Source of the DNA: Cyclobacteriaceae bacterium
GTDB taxonomy: Bacteria; Bacteroidota; Bacteroidia; Cytophagales; Cyclobacteriaceae
Length of the DNA: 64,000 nt
Assembly (NCBI GenBank): GCA_016787605.1
Contig: JAEUUE010000075.1
Coordinates: 62,001-126,000 of the forward strand
Direction of reading: 5' to 3'
In this document: in pieces, positions 18,573 to 27,378 of the stretch
How the letters are laid out: each line of letters starts with the position of its first letter
Numbering within the stretch: position 1 is the stretch's first letter
Made by a program: the position numbers and the translations under genes
Notes under the pieces: generated by a model
Database searches by the model: none
Seen by the model: the letters and a program-made list of their open reading frames with translations, nothing else
What the model was told of the DNA's origin: nothing

Positions 18573-19226
18573 TTATTCATCCGTGCGAAGATCATCGCGC
18601 AATTCATTGATGTCATCCGCGGTTTTCAGGAATCCCTTTTCATAAAGAATCTCGCCACAGCGGTGAATAGCATCTTCAATGCCTTCAGTGATCTGGCCCA
18701 TCCGGACTTTTTCAATGATGTGCTGAACCATCGCATCCCATTCTTTTTGGTCCACCACCTTGCTGATGCCGCGGTCGGCAAGAACCATCACTTCGTGTTC
18801 GAAGAAGGAAATAAAAATCAGGATTCCGGTGCGCTGCCGGGTATTGAACACTTCTTCTTCCAGGAAGGCCGTTTCTGCCCGTTTCCGGGTAGCCTGGTCA
18901 AGATGAGCACGGCTGATCAGGCGGCGCTTGATAAAGGGAACGGCATGCGTGATGATGCCGCCCATAATTCCTGAGGTGGCCACGACCATGAAAATGAGCA
19001 TGGGGTCGAGGATGGCCAGGGACGGAACGTAACGATCAAACAAGATGATGGCGATGAACGTAAAGCCCGCAAGCAGGATTCCCCCACGGTAGTTGGCGAT
19101 AGTATAGAAACCGCTGCGTTCCACAAACACGGGAACAATCTCGCCGGAGATCTTCTCTTCCGCCTTGTGCACCGCGGATTTGATCCGTTCGAGTTCTTCA
19201 GATGTAAATCGTCGCTGGATGGACAT
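18573..19226 (-). CDS. TPM-domain protein with central membrane segments
   Basis: A 217-residue TPM-domain protein. The beginning (MSIQRRFTSEELERIKSAVHKAEEKISGEIVPVFVE) is a TPM beta-alpha start, two hydrophobic segments lie at about 48-90 (GGILLAGFTFIAIILF and LAILDPMLIFMVVATSGIMGG), and TGILIFISFFEHEVMVLADRGI is the second half of the domain. The Bacteroidota TPM pair normally has this membrane-inserted member upstream of the Gly-rich one, as here. It is immediately upstream of the exported partner (20 bases apart with the start I chose). A TAACTTTG -7 box lies just upstream. Confidence 0.86.
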   Translation of the reverse strand: MSIQRRFTSEELERIKSAVHKAEEKISGEIVPVFVERSGFYTIANYRGGILLAGFTFIAIILFDRYVPSLAILDPMLIFMVVATSGIMGGIITHAVPFIKRRLISRAHLDQATRKRAETAFLEEEVFNTRQRTGILIFISFFEHEVMVLADRGISKVVDQKEWDAMVQHIIEKVRMGQITEGIEDAIHRCGEILYEKGFLKTADDINELRDDLRTDE

Positions 19227-19241
19227 GGGATATTAGTACCT

Positions 19242-19249
19242 CAAAGTTA
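19242..19249 (-). promoter_or_regulatory. -7 box upstream of the TPM gene pair
   Basis: On the minus strand the sequence is TAACTTTG, an exact TAnnTTTG match, 15 bases before the ATG at 19226. No clear TTTG lies 19-21 bases further upstream. It is a candidate promoter for the two TPM genes. Confidence 0.4.
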
Positions 19250-19325
19250 GCAAAGAGAAGTCACTGCCCCGTGATTTTTTCTGGTGCTTTTGGTTTAACT
19301 TCCGAGGTATAATCAACGCAAACAG

Positions 19326-20351
19326 ATGAAATCACGGATTACCTTCATCGGGCTGATGTTTCTGGGCACGGTTGTGCTCGCGCAGAAAAAGAGTACAACA
19401 CCTCCGGCGCCCGACCTGTCCAGGCAGCGTGTCGAACAGGAAGTGAGCCGACTTTCTCTGATCAGCGGAGGAGTGCTCGGGGTGGCAGCCATCCATGTGG
19501 AAACCGGGAAGCGATTCTCCCAACATGGCGGGGTGCGGTTTCCCATGGCAAGCACTTATAAAATACCGATTGCGATTCAACTGCTTTCCCGGGTGGATAG
19601 CGGTATGTATACATTAGATCAGTTGGTGGAGGTGACCCGGAGCGACATGCACCCGGGAAGCGGCATGATTGCGGAACGGTTTAATTGGCCGGGAGCACTA
19701 AAGCCCGGTCTTGCTCTTTCTGTTCGAAGCCTGCTCGAGTTGATGCTCCTGATCAGCGACAACAGTGCTACGGACATCTGCCTTCGCCTGGCAGGCGGAC
19801 CTTCGCAGGTGAATGCGTGCATGCGCCGGCTGGGGATAACAGGTCTTTCCGTTGACCGGCCAACGGCTTACCTGATTTCGGACTGGCTGGGTATCGCCAT
19901 GGATCCCCGTCAGCCTTGGTCATCCCAGCGTTTCGACAGTCTTGAAAAAGTACTGAAACCCGAGATGATGGCCTTGAGCTCCAGGGCTTTCGATGCGGAT
20001 GTGAAGGACACCTCCACGCCGGAGGCCATGTCGGATCTCCTGTTGAAACTCTATGGGCAACCTATTCTTAAGCCGGAGACCAAAGCGCTCCTGTTGGATA
20101 TCATGGCGCGATGTGAAACCGGGCTCACCCGCCTGAAGGGCGCCTTGCCGCCCAATACCGTGGTGATGCATAAGACGGGGACGATCGGGATGACGGCCAA
20201 CGACGTGGGCATCATTACCCTACCAGGTGATGCGGGGCATCTCGTGATTTCGATTTTTACCAAATCGTCAGAGAAACCGCTTCCGGAGCGCGAAAGGGCC
20301 ATCGCCGAAGTGGCCCGGGTGCTTCATGACTATTTCCTACTGAACCGGTGA
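19326..20351 (+). CDS. Class A beta-lactamase-like serine hydrolase lacking the usual omega-loop Glu
   Basis: A 341-residue exported protein (signal MKSRITFIGLMFLGTVVLAQ) of the class A beta-lactamase fold. The acylation motif STYK is at 76-79, SDN at 144-146 and KTG at 283-285, so the penicillin-binding core is complete. In the omega loop, where class A enzymes carry E166 (ExxLN, or TEAQM in PER-type), this protein has DRPTAYLISDW, so T180 stands at the Glu position, and the loop continues into an insertion of about 40 residues before FDADVKDTSTP. Without the Glu, deacylation may be slow or use another residue. It could be a beta-lactamase of the LRA-like chromosomal group or a DD-peptidase-like protein. 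The gene abuts the convergent MATE gene (3 bases). Confidence 0.82.
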   Translation: MKSRITFIGLMFLGTVVLAQKKSTTPPAPDLSRQRVEQEVSRLSLISGGVLGVAAIHVETGKRFSQHGGVRFPMASTYKIPIAIQLLSRVDSGMYTLDQLVEVTRSDMHPGSGMIAERFNWPGALKPGLALSVRSLLELMLLISDNSATDICLRLAGGPSQVNACMRRLGITGLSVDRPTAYLISDWLGIAMDPRQPWSSQRFDSLEKVLKPEMMALSSRAFDADVKDTSTPEAMSDLLLKLYGQPILKPETKALLLDIMARCETGLTRLKGALPPNTVVMHKTGTIGMTANDVGIITLPGDAGHLVISIFTKSSEKPLPERERAIAEVARVLHDYFLLNR

Positions 20352-20354
20352 CCC

Positions 20355-21701
20355 TCAGATAACCTTGCCCTTCCATCGTCCGGAGCGGAGATAGAAGAAG
20401 GCCATGGAGAACATGCTCAGCCAGTAGACCCATTCGCTCATCCAGCCCCAGGTGATGGGCAAGTCAAAGTACTCCAGGGTAAAGTACACGTACACGCAGT
20501 AGAGGAAGATGGTGATGATCTCGATGGTGAGATTGACAACCGTATTGCCTGTGCCGGTCACAGCATTCAGCCAGACCACGGAGAAGGCCATCATCAATAA
20601 GGCCGCGGAGACCACACGCATGACGGGCAGCGCCTCTTCGATGAATGCCTGGTCTTGCCCGTAGAAGGAAAGTAAAACCGAAGGAAAAAGATTGAGCAGG
20701 ACGACAATGATCGCGGAGAATGATAAACTCACGCGGGCAATGCGATAGATCAGCGGCATCACCTCTTCTGTTCGTCCCTGGCCGATGAGGTTGCTCACCA
20801 TGGTATTGGTCGTGGCGGCAAATGCCCAGGAGAAAATGCCGGCTACTCCAAAAATATTCCGCATGATGTTGGAGATAGCCAGGGACCGCGGGCCATGATG
20901 TTCAACCAAAATGTAGAAGTACTCCCAGGAAATGATGCTGATTGCGAATTGGAGAATCAAGGGAGCGGATTGAACCAGGATCAACCGGAAGGTGCCGACG
21001 TTCAGCAAGGGTTTGTCGAAGAATGCAAATTGCCGGTGAAGACCCTTGAGGTGAATGACGAAATAAATGACCAGTAACCCCGAAGCTTCTGCAATGATCG
21101 AGGCATAAGCGGCACCGTTGAACCCAAGGGCAGGCAAACCGAAGTGCCCGTAAATGAGACCATAGTCGAGCACGATGTTGACGATGGCCTCGGCGAGAGT
21201 TCCCCAGACCAGGAACCGCGTCTGGTTGGTGCCTACCAGCAGCGCATTGCGCATGATGTAGAGGTAAAGAAAAGGCAGACCCCACACACGGAGCAAGAGG
21301 AAGTCGATGGCCATTTCGGCCATGACGGGATCTTCCAGGGTCGCCCGAAGGATGACGGGGGCGAGGGTATAGGTGATCAGAATACCCAGGAACGCAATGA
21401 CAAGGGCAATCCATATCCCATGAAAGAATAGCCGGCCGATCTCCTTGGGTAGATTTTGCCCTGCACGCCGGGCAATGAGGGCCTGGAGACCATTGTTGAG
21501 ACCGTTACCGACTACCGCGAAAATGAGGTAGTAAACCCCGGTTATTCCCGCACACGCCAGTTCGCGTTCGCCCAGCCCTCCCAGGAAGATATTGTTGGTG
21601 ATGAAGTTGATTTGGGGAACAAGCAGGGCCAGCGAAATGGGCATGGCCATTCCCAGGATCTGGCGGAGATTAGTTTCTAGTCGTAGATCGGTGGAAGCCA
21701 T
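20355..21701 (-). CDS. MATE-family efflux transporter
   Basis: A 448-residue MATE (DinF/NorM-like) multidrug exporter with 12 transmembrane helices in two bundles. I start at 21701 (MASTDLRLETNLRQILGMAMPISLALLVPQ); the frame reaches 21746. ALAGITGVYYL-like helix 2 and the FSVVWLNAVTGTGNTVVNLTIE helix near residue 370 are characteristic of Bacteroidota MATE proteins of the NorM type. Na+ or H+ coupling cannot be read from the sequence. It is convergent with the beta-lactamase-like gene, with 3 bases between the stops; both could relate to drug tolerance, but they are not co-transcribed. Confidence 0.92.
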   Translation of the reverse strand: MASTDLRLETNLRQILGMAMPISLALLVPQINFITNNIFLGGLGERELACAGITGVYYLIFAVVGNGLNNGLQALIARRAGQNLPKEIGRLFFHGIWIALVIAFLGILITYTLAPVILRATLEDPVMAEMAIDFLLLRVWGLPFLYLYIMRNALLVGTNQTRFLVWGTLAEAIVNIVLDYGLIYGHFGLPALGFNGAAYASIIAEASGLLVIYFVIHLKGLHRQFAFFDKPLLNVGTFRLILVQSAPLILQFAISIISWEYFYILVEHHGPRSLAISNIMRNIFGVAGIFSWAFAATTNTMVSNLIGQGRTEEVMPLIYRIARVSLSFSAIIVVLLNLFPSVLLSFYGQDQAFIEEALPVMRVVSAALLMMAFSVVWLNAVTGTGNTVVNLTIEIITIFLYCVYVYFTLEYFDLPITWGWMSEWVYWLSMFSMAFFYLRSGRWKGKVI

Positions 21702-21865
21702 GCAGCGGGGCGAAAGATGGGAATTTGTTCGGTAGAATTCCGGCAAAGTTCGTCCAAAAAGAGGACAGAAGCCGCTGATGGAACAAAAGCGCGGAGGACT
21801 TCCAATACCTTTTGTTTTTTGGGCGGTGTTGCCTAACTAACAGGAAGATCAATCCACCAAAATCC

Positions 21866-24800
21866 ATGAAGCGCATCATTCTCTCCCTGGCGTTGGTCGT
21901 GCACATCGCAGCGGCCAGCGCTCAACTATTGCCACCCGACAAGGGACTGCAAAACCTGAAGTGGAGGGCCATCGGGCCTGCCAATATGGGCGGTCGTGTT
22001 ACGGATATCGCGGGCGTACCGGGCGATCCCACCACCTTCTATGTGGCCGGAGCAGATGGCGGAATTTTCAAGACCACCAATGGCGGAGTTACGATGACGC
22101 CCATATTCGAAGGGCAGCGCGCCTACTCCATCGGTACGATCGCCGTGGCGCCTTCCGATCCCGAGGTGCTGTGGGTCGGTACTGGTGAGGGCGACCCGCG
22201 CAATAGCGTGGGTTACGGTTACGGAGTTTACCGCTCCACCGACGGCGGCAAGACGTGGGCACACCTCGGCCTTGAAAAGACCGATCGCATTAAGCGGATT
22301 GCGGTAAACCCGCTCAACCCCGATGAAGCTTGCGTATGCGCCATGGGACGTGAGTGGGGACCCAATGCCGACCGCGGAGTATTCCGCACCACCGACGGAG
22401 GGAAGACATGGGAAAAGGTATTGTACATCGACGAGAACACCGGGTGTTCGGACATTGCCATCGAGTGGAACAATCCGAGGATTCTCTATGCAGGCATGTG
22501 GACGTTCCGCCGGAAACCCTGGCGCTTTGATGACAGCGGGGAGAAGACGGGACTTTACAAGTCAACCAATGGAGGCAAAACCTGGGTGAAGATTTCTCAC
22601 AAAAATGGCCTGCCCGATAAGCCGATGGCTCGCATCGGGGTGTCCATTGCGCAGAGCCAGCCCAATATCGTCTACCTCATCACCGAGTTCAAGGAGGAGG
22701 GAACCTTGTTCCGGTCCGATGACCGCGGTGAAACCTGGCGCGTGGTCAATAAGGACCGTAATCTCAATTTCCGTCCTTTCTATTACAGTGACGTTAAAGT
22801 CGATCCGAACAACCCGGACCACCTGTATACATTGTCGGGCGGGCTGAGCAAATCCACCGACGGCGGGCGGACGTTTTTCCCGATTGCACAAGGACAGCAC
22901 GGCGACAACCAGGGGCTTTGGATTGATCCCAAGAACTCCAATCGCGTGCTCAACGGAGACGATGGTGGTTTCCGTATTTCGTATGACGGGTTCAAGACAT
23001 TTGATGCCATCAACAATGTTGAACTGTCGCAGTTCTATCAGCTCTGGGTTGACGACCGCGATCCTTACTACCTCTATGGGGGCTTGCAGGATAACGGCAC
23101 CTGGACGGGTCCGAGCAATTCCCTGCATCGGATCGGCATTATGAAACGGGATTGGATTCAGATCGCCGGTGGTGACGGTTACTACGCCGTACCCATTCCC
23201 GGAAAGGAAAATGAAGTGTTCGCCAACCTCCAGGGTGGCGTGATCTTTCATGTAGACACGAAGACAGGGAATACCCGTACCATACACCCTTACCCCAACA
23301 AGATTGGCTCAGCCGGAGATGGAATGGAGTTCCACAAGTACCGGTTCAACTGGGATACGCCAATCCTGATTTCTCCGCATGATCCAAACACCGTGTACAC
23401 CGCCGGTAACGTGCTGTTTCGCAGCCGTGATAAAGGCTATACCTGGGAGGAGATTTCACCTGACCTGACTACCAACGACAAGTCCAAGCAGAAGTCATCG
23501 GGTGGAGCCATCTACCAGGACAATACCGCTGCAGAGTTTCATTGCACGATCCTTACCATAGCCGAATCGCCGGTGAAGAGAGATGTTATCTGGTGCGGAA
23601 CCGATGATGGGAATGTGCAGTTGACCCAGGATGGCGGTAAGAGCTGGACCAAAGTGACCATTCCCGGGTTCCCGGCATTTGGATGGGTTTCGAAAATTCA
23701 CGCCTCTGAACACGATGCGGGAACAGCCTTCGTCGCCGTTGATAACCACCGGTTGGATGATTACAAGGCGCACGCCTACATGACAACCGACTTCGGAAAA
23801 ACATGGACAACGATCAGCAATGGCCTGCCGGAGGATTGGGTGTATGTTGTGCGTCAAAGTCCGCACAATCCCAACCTGCTCTTTTGCGGCATGGAGCACG
23901 GCGTATTCGGTTCCTGGGACAAGGGTAAGACCTGGACTAAGATTAATAATAACCTCCCGCCGGTATCGGTCCGAGATTTGCGCGTGCAAAAGCGCGAGCA
24001 TGACCTGGTCGTTGCCACGCACGGACGCGGGATATGGATCCTGGATGATGCCCGCGCCCTGGAGGAGTATATGACGGCCTCAGGAAAAGAGCTGACGGTA
24101 TTCCCGACCAAGATGGCCACGTTGTGGAAGTACTATACCATGATTGAAGAACAAGGCGATCGGGGATACGCCGCACCCAACCCGACTTTTGGAGCCTACC
24201 TCAATTTCTACCTTCAAAACCCGCTGAAAGGTCCGCTGACGGTCGAAATCCTGGATGCCAAAGGAAAGAAAGTTCGAAGCTTGCGTGACACTACCGCCAC
24301 GGCCGGCGTAAACCGCATCGTATGGGATTTGCGGTACGATGAGGGCGAGCGCGCCGCAGGACCTGCCACGGGCCGCCGCGGAAGATTTGGAGGAGCCGGA
24401 CGTCCCCTCGTTCCTCCAGGGACGTACACGGCGAAATTGACGGCCAACGGCCAGACGGGCGAGACCACCATCACGGTGCGAGGCGACCCACGCATCCAGA
24501 TGACTGAAGAGGACTATCGTGTGAAGTCGGAGACGTCCCTTGCGCTTCGTGACCAGCTCTCGCAGGTGAACCGTCTCATCAATACTTCTGATCAGGTGGT
24601 CCGTCAGTTGGGAGAATTGAAGCAGCGTATCCAGACGGCCGGCGAAAACTCCGGTGTAGATCCTTCGGTGAAGACGCAGATTGACGATGCCGTCAAGGTG
24701 ATCAAGGAATTCCAGGATGACGTGTTGCGCAGACCGCCGCCGAACATGAATTACCGCCAGCGTCCGCGACTAAGAGAAGAAGTGTCCTCCTTGTTTGGGG

Positions 24801-24988
24801 CGATCGATGAAGCCACGGCACGCCCGACAGCTCCCCAGTTGAGCCGTACCACGGAACTGGCGCAGGAAGGACAGCAAGCCGCCAGTCAGCTGGAGAAGAT
24901 CATCCAGGAACGGGTGGTGCCGATTAATGAAAAAGCCAAGGCGCTGCCCCAGGTGGTGACCGGCAAGACAGTGAAAACGGATATGTGA
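21866..24988 (+). CDS. Large exported BNR-repeat (sortilin/VPS10-like) protein
   Basis: A 1,040-residue exported protein starting at 21866 (MKRIILSLALVVHIAAASAQ, signal peptide). Its first about 730 residues form VPS10/sortilin-like beta-propellers built from BNR/Asp-box repeats; I can see nine good boxes, such as STDGGKTW, TTDGGKTW, STNGGKTW, TQDGGKSW and TTDFGKTW. Residues of about 790-880 form a small beta domain (TVEILDAKGKKVRSLRD and VPPGTYTAKL), and the last 150 residues are a helical coil. These proteins are annotated as glycosyl hydrolases, but no catalytic residues are known. The gene overlaps the epimerase start (TGATG). A truncated paralogue lies at 61978-64000. Confidence 0.9.
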   Translation: MKRIILSLALVVHIAAASAQLLPPDKGLQNLKWRAIGPANMGGRVTDIAGVPGDPTTFYVAGADGGIFKTTNGGVTMTPIFEGQRAYSIGTIAVAPSDPEVLWVGTGEGDPRNSVGYGYGVYRSTDGGKTWAHLGLEKTDRIKRIAVNPLNPDEACVCAMGREWGPNADRGVFRTTDGGKTWEKVLYIDENTGCSDIAIEWNNPRILYAGMWTFRRKPWRFDDSGEKTGLYKSTNGGKTWVKISHKNGLPDKPMARIGVSIAQSQPNIVYLITEFKEEGTLFRSDDRGETWRVVNKDRNLNFRPFYYSDVKVDPNNPDHLYTLSGGLSKSTDGGRTFFPIAQGQHGDNQGLWIDPKNSNRVLNGDDGGFRISYDGFKTFDAINNVELSQFYQLWVDDRDPYYLYGGLQDNGTWTGPSNSLHRIGIMKRDWIQIAGGDGYYAVPIPGKENEVFANLQGGVIFHVDTKTGNTRTIHPYPNKIGSAGDGMEFHKYRFNWDTPILISPHDPNTVYTAGNVLFRSRDKGYTWEEISPDLTTNDKSKQKSSGGAIYQDNTAAEFHCTILTIAESPVKRDVIWCGTDDGNVQLTQDGGKSWTKVTIPGFPAFGWVSKIHASEHDAGTAFVAVDNHRLDDYKAHAYMTTDFGKTWTTISNGLPEDWVYVVRQSPHNPNLLFCGMEHGVFGSWDKGKTWTKINNNLPPVSVRDLRVQKREHDLVVATHGRGIWILDDARALEEYMTASGKELTVFPTKMATLWKYYTMIEEQGDRGYAAPNPTFGAYLNFYLQNPLKGPLTVEILDAKGKKVRSLRDTTATAGVNRIVWDLRYDEGERAAGPATGRRGRFGGAGRPLVPPGTYTAKLTANGQTGETTITVRGDPRIQMTEEDYRVKSETSLALRDQLSQVNRLINTSDQVVRQLGELKQRIQTAGENSGVDPSVKTQIDDAVKVIKEFQDDVLRRPPPNMNYRQRPRLREEVSSLFGAIDEATARPTAPQLSRTTELAQEGQQAASQLEKIIQERVVPINEKAKALPQVVTGKTVKTDM

Positions 24989-25917
24989 TGCAGACTATTC
25001 TGGGGGCGAACGGGGCCATCGCTCGCGAGTTATCGAAACACCTTGCTGGTTTGACGGACAAGGTGCGTCAGGTCAGCCGGAATCCGGCGCCTGTCAACGC
25101 GACCGATGAAGTAATGCGGGCCGATCTGCTGAACGCAGAGGAAGTTCGCAAGGCGGTGGAAGGGAGTGAGGTCACTTACCTGGTGGCTGGACTAAAGTAC
25201 GATCACCGGGTGTGGCAGGATGAATGGCCCCGAATCATGCGTCATGTCATCGATGCATGCAAGTCGGCAGGGAGCAAACTTGTCTTCTTCGATAACGTCT
25301 ATGCGTATGGGTTGGTCCGCGGAGTCATGACGGAGGAGACCCCGTACAATCCCTGCAGTCGCAAAGGCGAGGTTAGGGCCCGGATAGCTACGGACCTTAT
25401 GGATGAAGTTAAGGCGGGTAACCTACAGGCCATGATTGTAAGGGGTGCCGATTTCTACGGCCCGCAGGTTCCCCTGAGTCTTATTTACTCCACCGTCGTG
25501 GAGCCTTTGCTTAAGGGCAATAAGCCTCAATGGATTGGAAATCCCAAAGCGGTGCATACGTTTACCTATACACCGGACGCCGGGCACGCGGTTGCGGTGT
25601 TGGGCAATACTCCTTCTGCCTACAACCAGGTATGGCATGCTTTAAGCAGCCATGAGCGAATAACCGGTGAGGACCTCGTGCGTATGGCGTGTGAAGCGGT
25701 GGGTCGGCCGTATGGGCTTCAGCGGGTGCCCAAGTTGGGGGTTCGGGTCCTGGGATTGTTCGTCCCGGTGTTGAAGGAGTTTGTCGAAATGATGTACCAG
25801 TTCGAGGAAGATTATTTCTTTGACAGCTCAAAGTTCCAGAAGGCATTTAACCTTCAACCGACGTCCTATCGGGATGGGATTTCTCAAGTGATGAAGGCGG
25901 GACTGGCTGTTAAATGA
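24988..25917 (+). CDS. NAD-dependent epimerase/dehydratase-like protein
   Basis: A 309-residue Rossmann-fold extended-SDR protein. I start at the ATG at 24988 (MQTILGANGAIARELS), which overlaps the TGA of the BNR-repeat gene as TGATG; a GTG lies one codon earlier. The nucleotide loop is GANGAIA (7-13). FFDNVYAYG holds the place of the catalytic Tyr region, but no YxxxK is evident. This gives the NmrA/UDP-GalE-like atypical SDR (SDR_a) type, seen in many Bacteroidota as NAD-dependent epimerase/dehydratase family protein. The convergent gdhA gene overlaps the last 8 bases. Substrate unknown. Confidence 0.85.
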   Translation: MQTILGANGAIARELSKHLAGLTDKVRQVSRNPAPVNATDEVMRADLLNAEEVRKAVEGSEVTYLVAGLKYDHRVWQDEWPRIMRHVIDACKSAGSKLVFFDNVYAYGLVRGVMTEETPYNPCSRKGEVRARIATDLMDEVKAGNLQAMIVRGADFYGPQVPLSLIYSTVVEPLLKGNKPQWIGNPKAVHTFTYTPDAGHAVAVLGNTPSAYNQVWHALSSHERITGEDLVRMACEAVGRPYGLQRVPKLGVRVLGLFVPVLKEFVEMMYQFEEDYFFDSSKFQKAFNLQPTSYRDGISQVMKAGLAVK

Positions 25918-27265
25918 CGCCCTGCGCCTGCATGGCCTTGGCTACTTTGACGAAGCCGGCGATGTTGGCACCGACCATATAGTTGCCGGGCTTCCCATAC
26001 TCTTTGGCCGCGGCGAGTGAAATCTCATGGATGTTGCGCATGATGTGCTGCAGTTTTTCATCCACCTCTCCGCTGCTCCAGTTGGTTCCCATATAGTTTT
26101 GGGTCATCTCGAGTCCCGAGGTCGCCACGCCCCCCGCATTGGATGCCTTTCCGGGTGCATACATGACACCATTGTCGATAAGGATATTGATCCCCTCGGG
26201 AGTGGTGGGCATATTGGCTCCTTCAGCCAGGAGTTTCACGCCATTTCGAACCATCCGGTTGCAGTCTTCCGCACCTACTTCGTTTTGGGTCGCACACGGG
26301 AATGCGCAGTCCGCCTTGATCGCCCAGAGCGGGTTGCTGTCTGCTCCAGGAGGTGTATCCTGGTAAGTAGCGGTTTTGTATTTATCCGCATACTCTTTGA
26401 TGCGCCCGCGGCGATTGTTCTTGAGGTCCTTGATGAACTCAAGTTTTTCTTCTGTGATTCCTGCCGGATCATAAATGAAGCCATTGGAATCCGATGCGGT
26501 TACCGCTTTCCCTCCCAGGTGGAGAATCTTTTCAATGGCATACTGCGACACGTTGCCGGATCCTGAGACCAGGCATGTCTTGCCATGGATCGAGGTGCCT
26601 GCTGCCTGAAGCATGTTTTCGGCAAAGTAGATGAGGCCATACCCGGTCGCTTCAGTCCGAATGAGACTGCCACCCCAACCAATACCTTTGCCGGTGAGCA
26701 CCCCGGAGAATTCATTCTTGAATTTCTTGTAAGCGCCGAACAGGTAGCCGATTTCTCTGCCGCCTACGCCAATATCCCCTGCGGGCACATCGGTGCGATG
26801 ATCAATATGGCGCGCAAGTTCTCCCATGAAGGCATGGCAAAAGCGCATGATTTCATTTTCACTCTTTCCCTTTGGATCGAAATCGCTGCCGCCCTTTCCT
26901 CCGCCCATGGGGACGCCGGTGAGCGCATTCTTGAAGATCTGTTCGAAGGCGAGGAATTTCAGCACGCTCTGGTTGACGGAGGGATGGAATCGCAACCCGC
27001 CTTTGTAGGGACCGATGGCGCTGTTCATTTGCACGCGGTATCCCCGGTTGACCTGCACTTCCCCTTTGTCGTCGATCCAGTTGACGCGAAATGAAATGAG
27101 CCTTTCGGGCTCGGTCATACGCTCAAAGAGCTTGAGTTTTCGATACTCCGCGTGACGCTCCAGGACAGGGTAGACGGACTGAATGACTTCATCTACGGCC
27201 TGTAAGAATTCCGGCTCGTGGCCGTTTCGTTGCTTAACGAAATCAAGGTAGTCGTGAAGAGTCAT
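25910..27265 (-). CDS. gdhA: NADP-type glutamate dehydrogenase
   Basis: Glutamate dehydrogenase, 451 residues from the ATG at 27265 (MTLHDYLDFVKQRNGHEPEF), a length matching the E. coli-type NADPH-dependent enzyme for ammonia assimilation. The frame extends to 27313 with an unlikely head. The substrate lysines lie in PYKGGLRFHPS (about 86-96) and MGGGKGGSDFDPKGKS (about 122-137), the latter being the family signature. VSGSGNVSQYAIEK (about 232-245) is the dinucleotide-binding turn. Divergent with the GH3-type gene. Confidence 0.96.
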   Translation of the reverse strand: MTLHDYLDFVKQRNGHEPEFLQAVDEVIQSVYPVLERHAEYRKLKLFERMTEPERLISFRVNWIDDKGEVQVNRGYRVQMNSAIGPYKGGLRFHPSVNQSVLKFLAFEQIFKNALTGVPMGGGKGGSDFDPKGKSENEIMRFCHAFMGELARHIDHRTDVPAGDIGVGGREIGYLFGAYKKFKNEFSGVLTGKGIGWGGSLIRTEATGYGLIYFAENMLQAAGTSIHGKTCLVSGSGNVSQYAIEKILHLGGKAVTASDSNGFIYDPAGITEEKLEFIKDLKNNRRGRIKEYADKYKTATYQDTPPGADSNPLWAIKADCAFPCATQNEVGAEDCNRMVRNGVKLLAEGANMPTTPEGINILIDNGVMYAPGKASNAGGVATSGLEMTQNYMGTNWSSGEVDEKLQHIMRNIHEISLAAAKEYGKPGNYMVGANIAGFVKVAKAMQAQGVI

Positions 27266-27333
27266 ACACGCAGGGTTGATTTTGGTCTTTCCAAGGTAGG
27301 ATTTTTCACCCAAATACCCCTTTGGAGTGCTGT

Positions 27334-27365
27334 TTTGCGCAGACGACAGCGGCGGGTTATTTTTG
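27334..27365 (+). promoter_or_regulatory. Full Bacteroidota-type promoter for the GH3-type gene
   Basis: TTTG (27334-27337) is followed by exactly 20 bases and then TATTTTTG (27358-27365), which matches the Bacteroidota consensus TTTG-N19/20-TAnnTTTG in both boxes. The predicted transcription start falls near 27370, so the shorter protein starting at 27379 is favoured over the frame opening at 27322, which would be untranscribed at its start. Confidence 0.62.
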
Positions 27366-27378
27366 GCGATTAATCGGC

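Noticed and set aside
19311-19316. A TATAAT just upstream of the beta-lactamase-like gene
   Set aside because: An E. coli-type -10 is not expected in this phylum, and no -33 or TAnnTTTG box supports it.
22562-23287. A 241-residue leftward frame
   Set aside because: It is antisense to the BNR-repeat gene and repeats with its Asp boxes; no independent domain.
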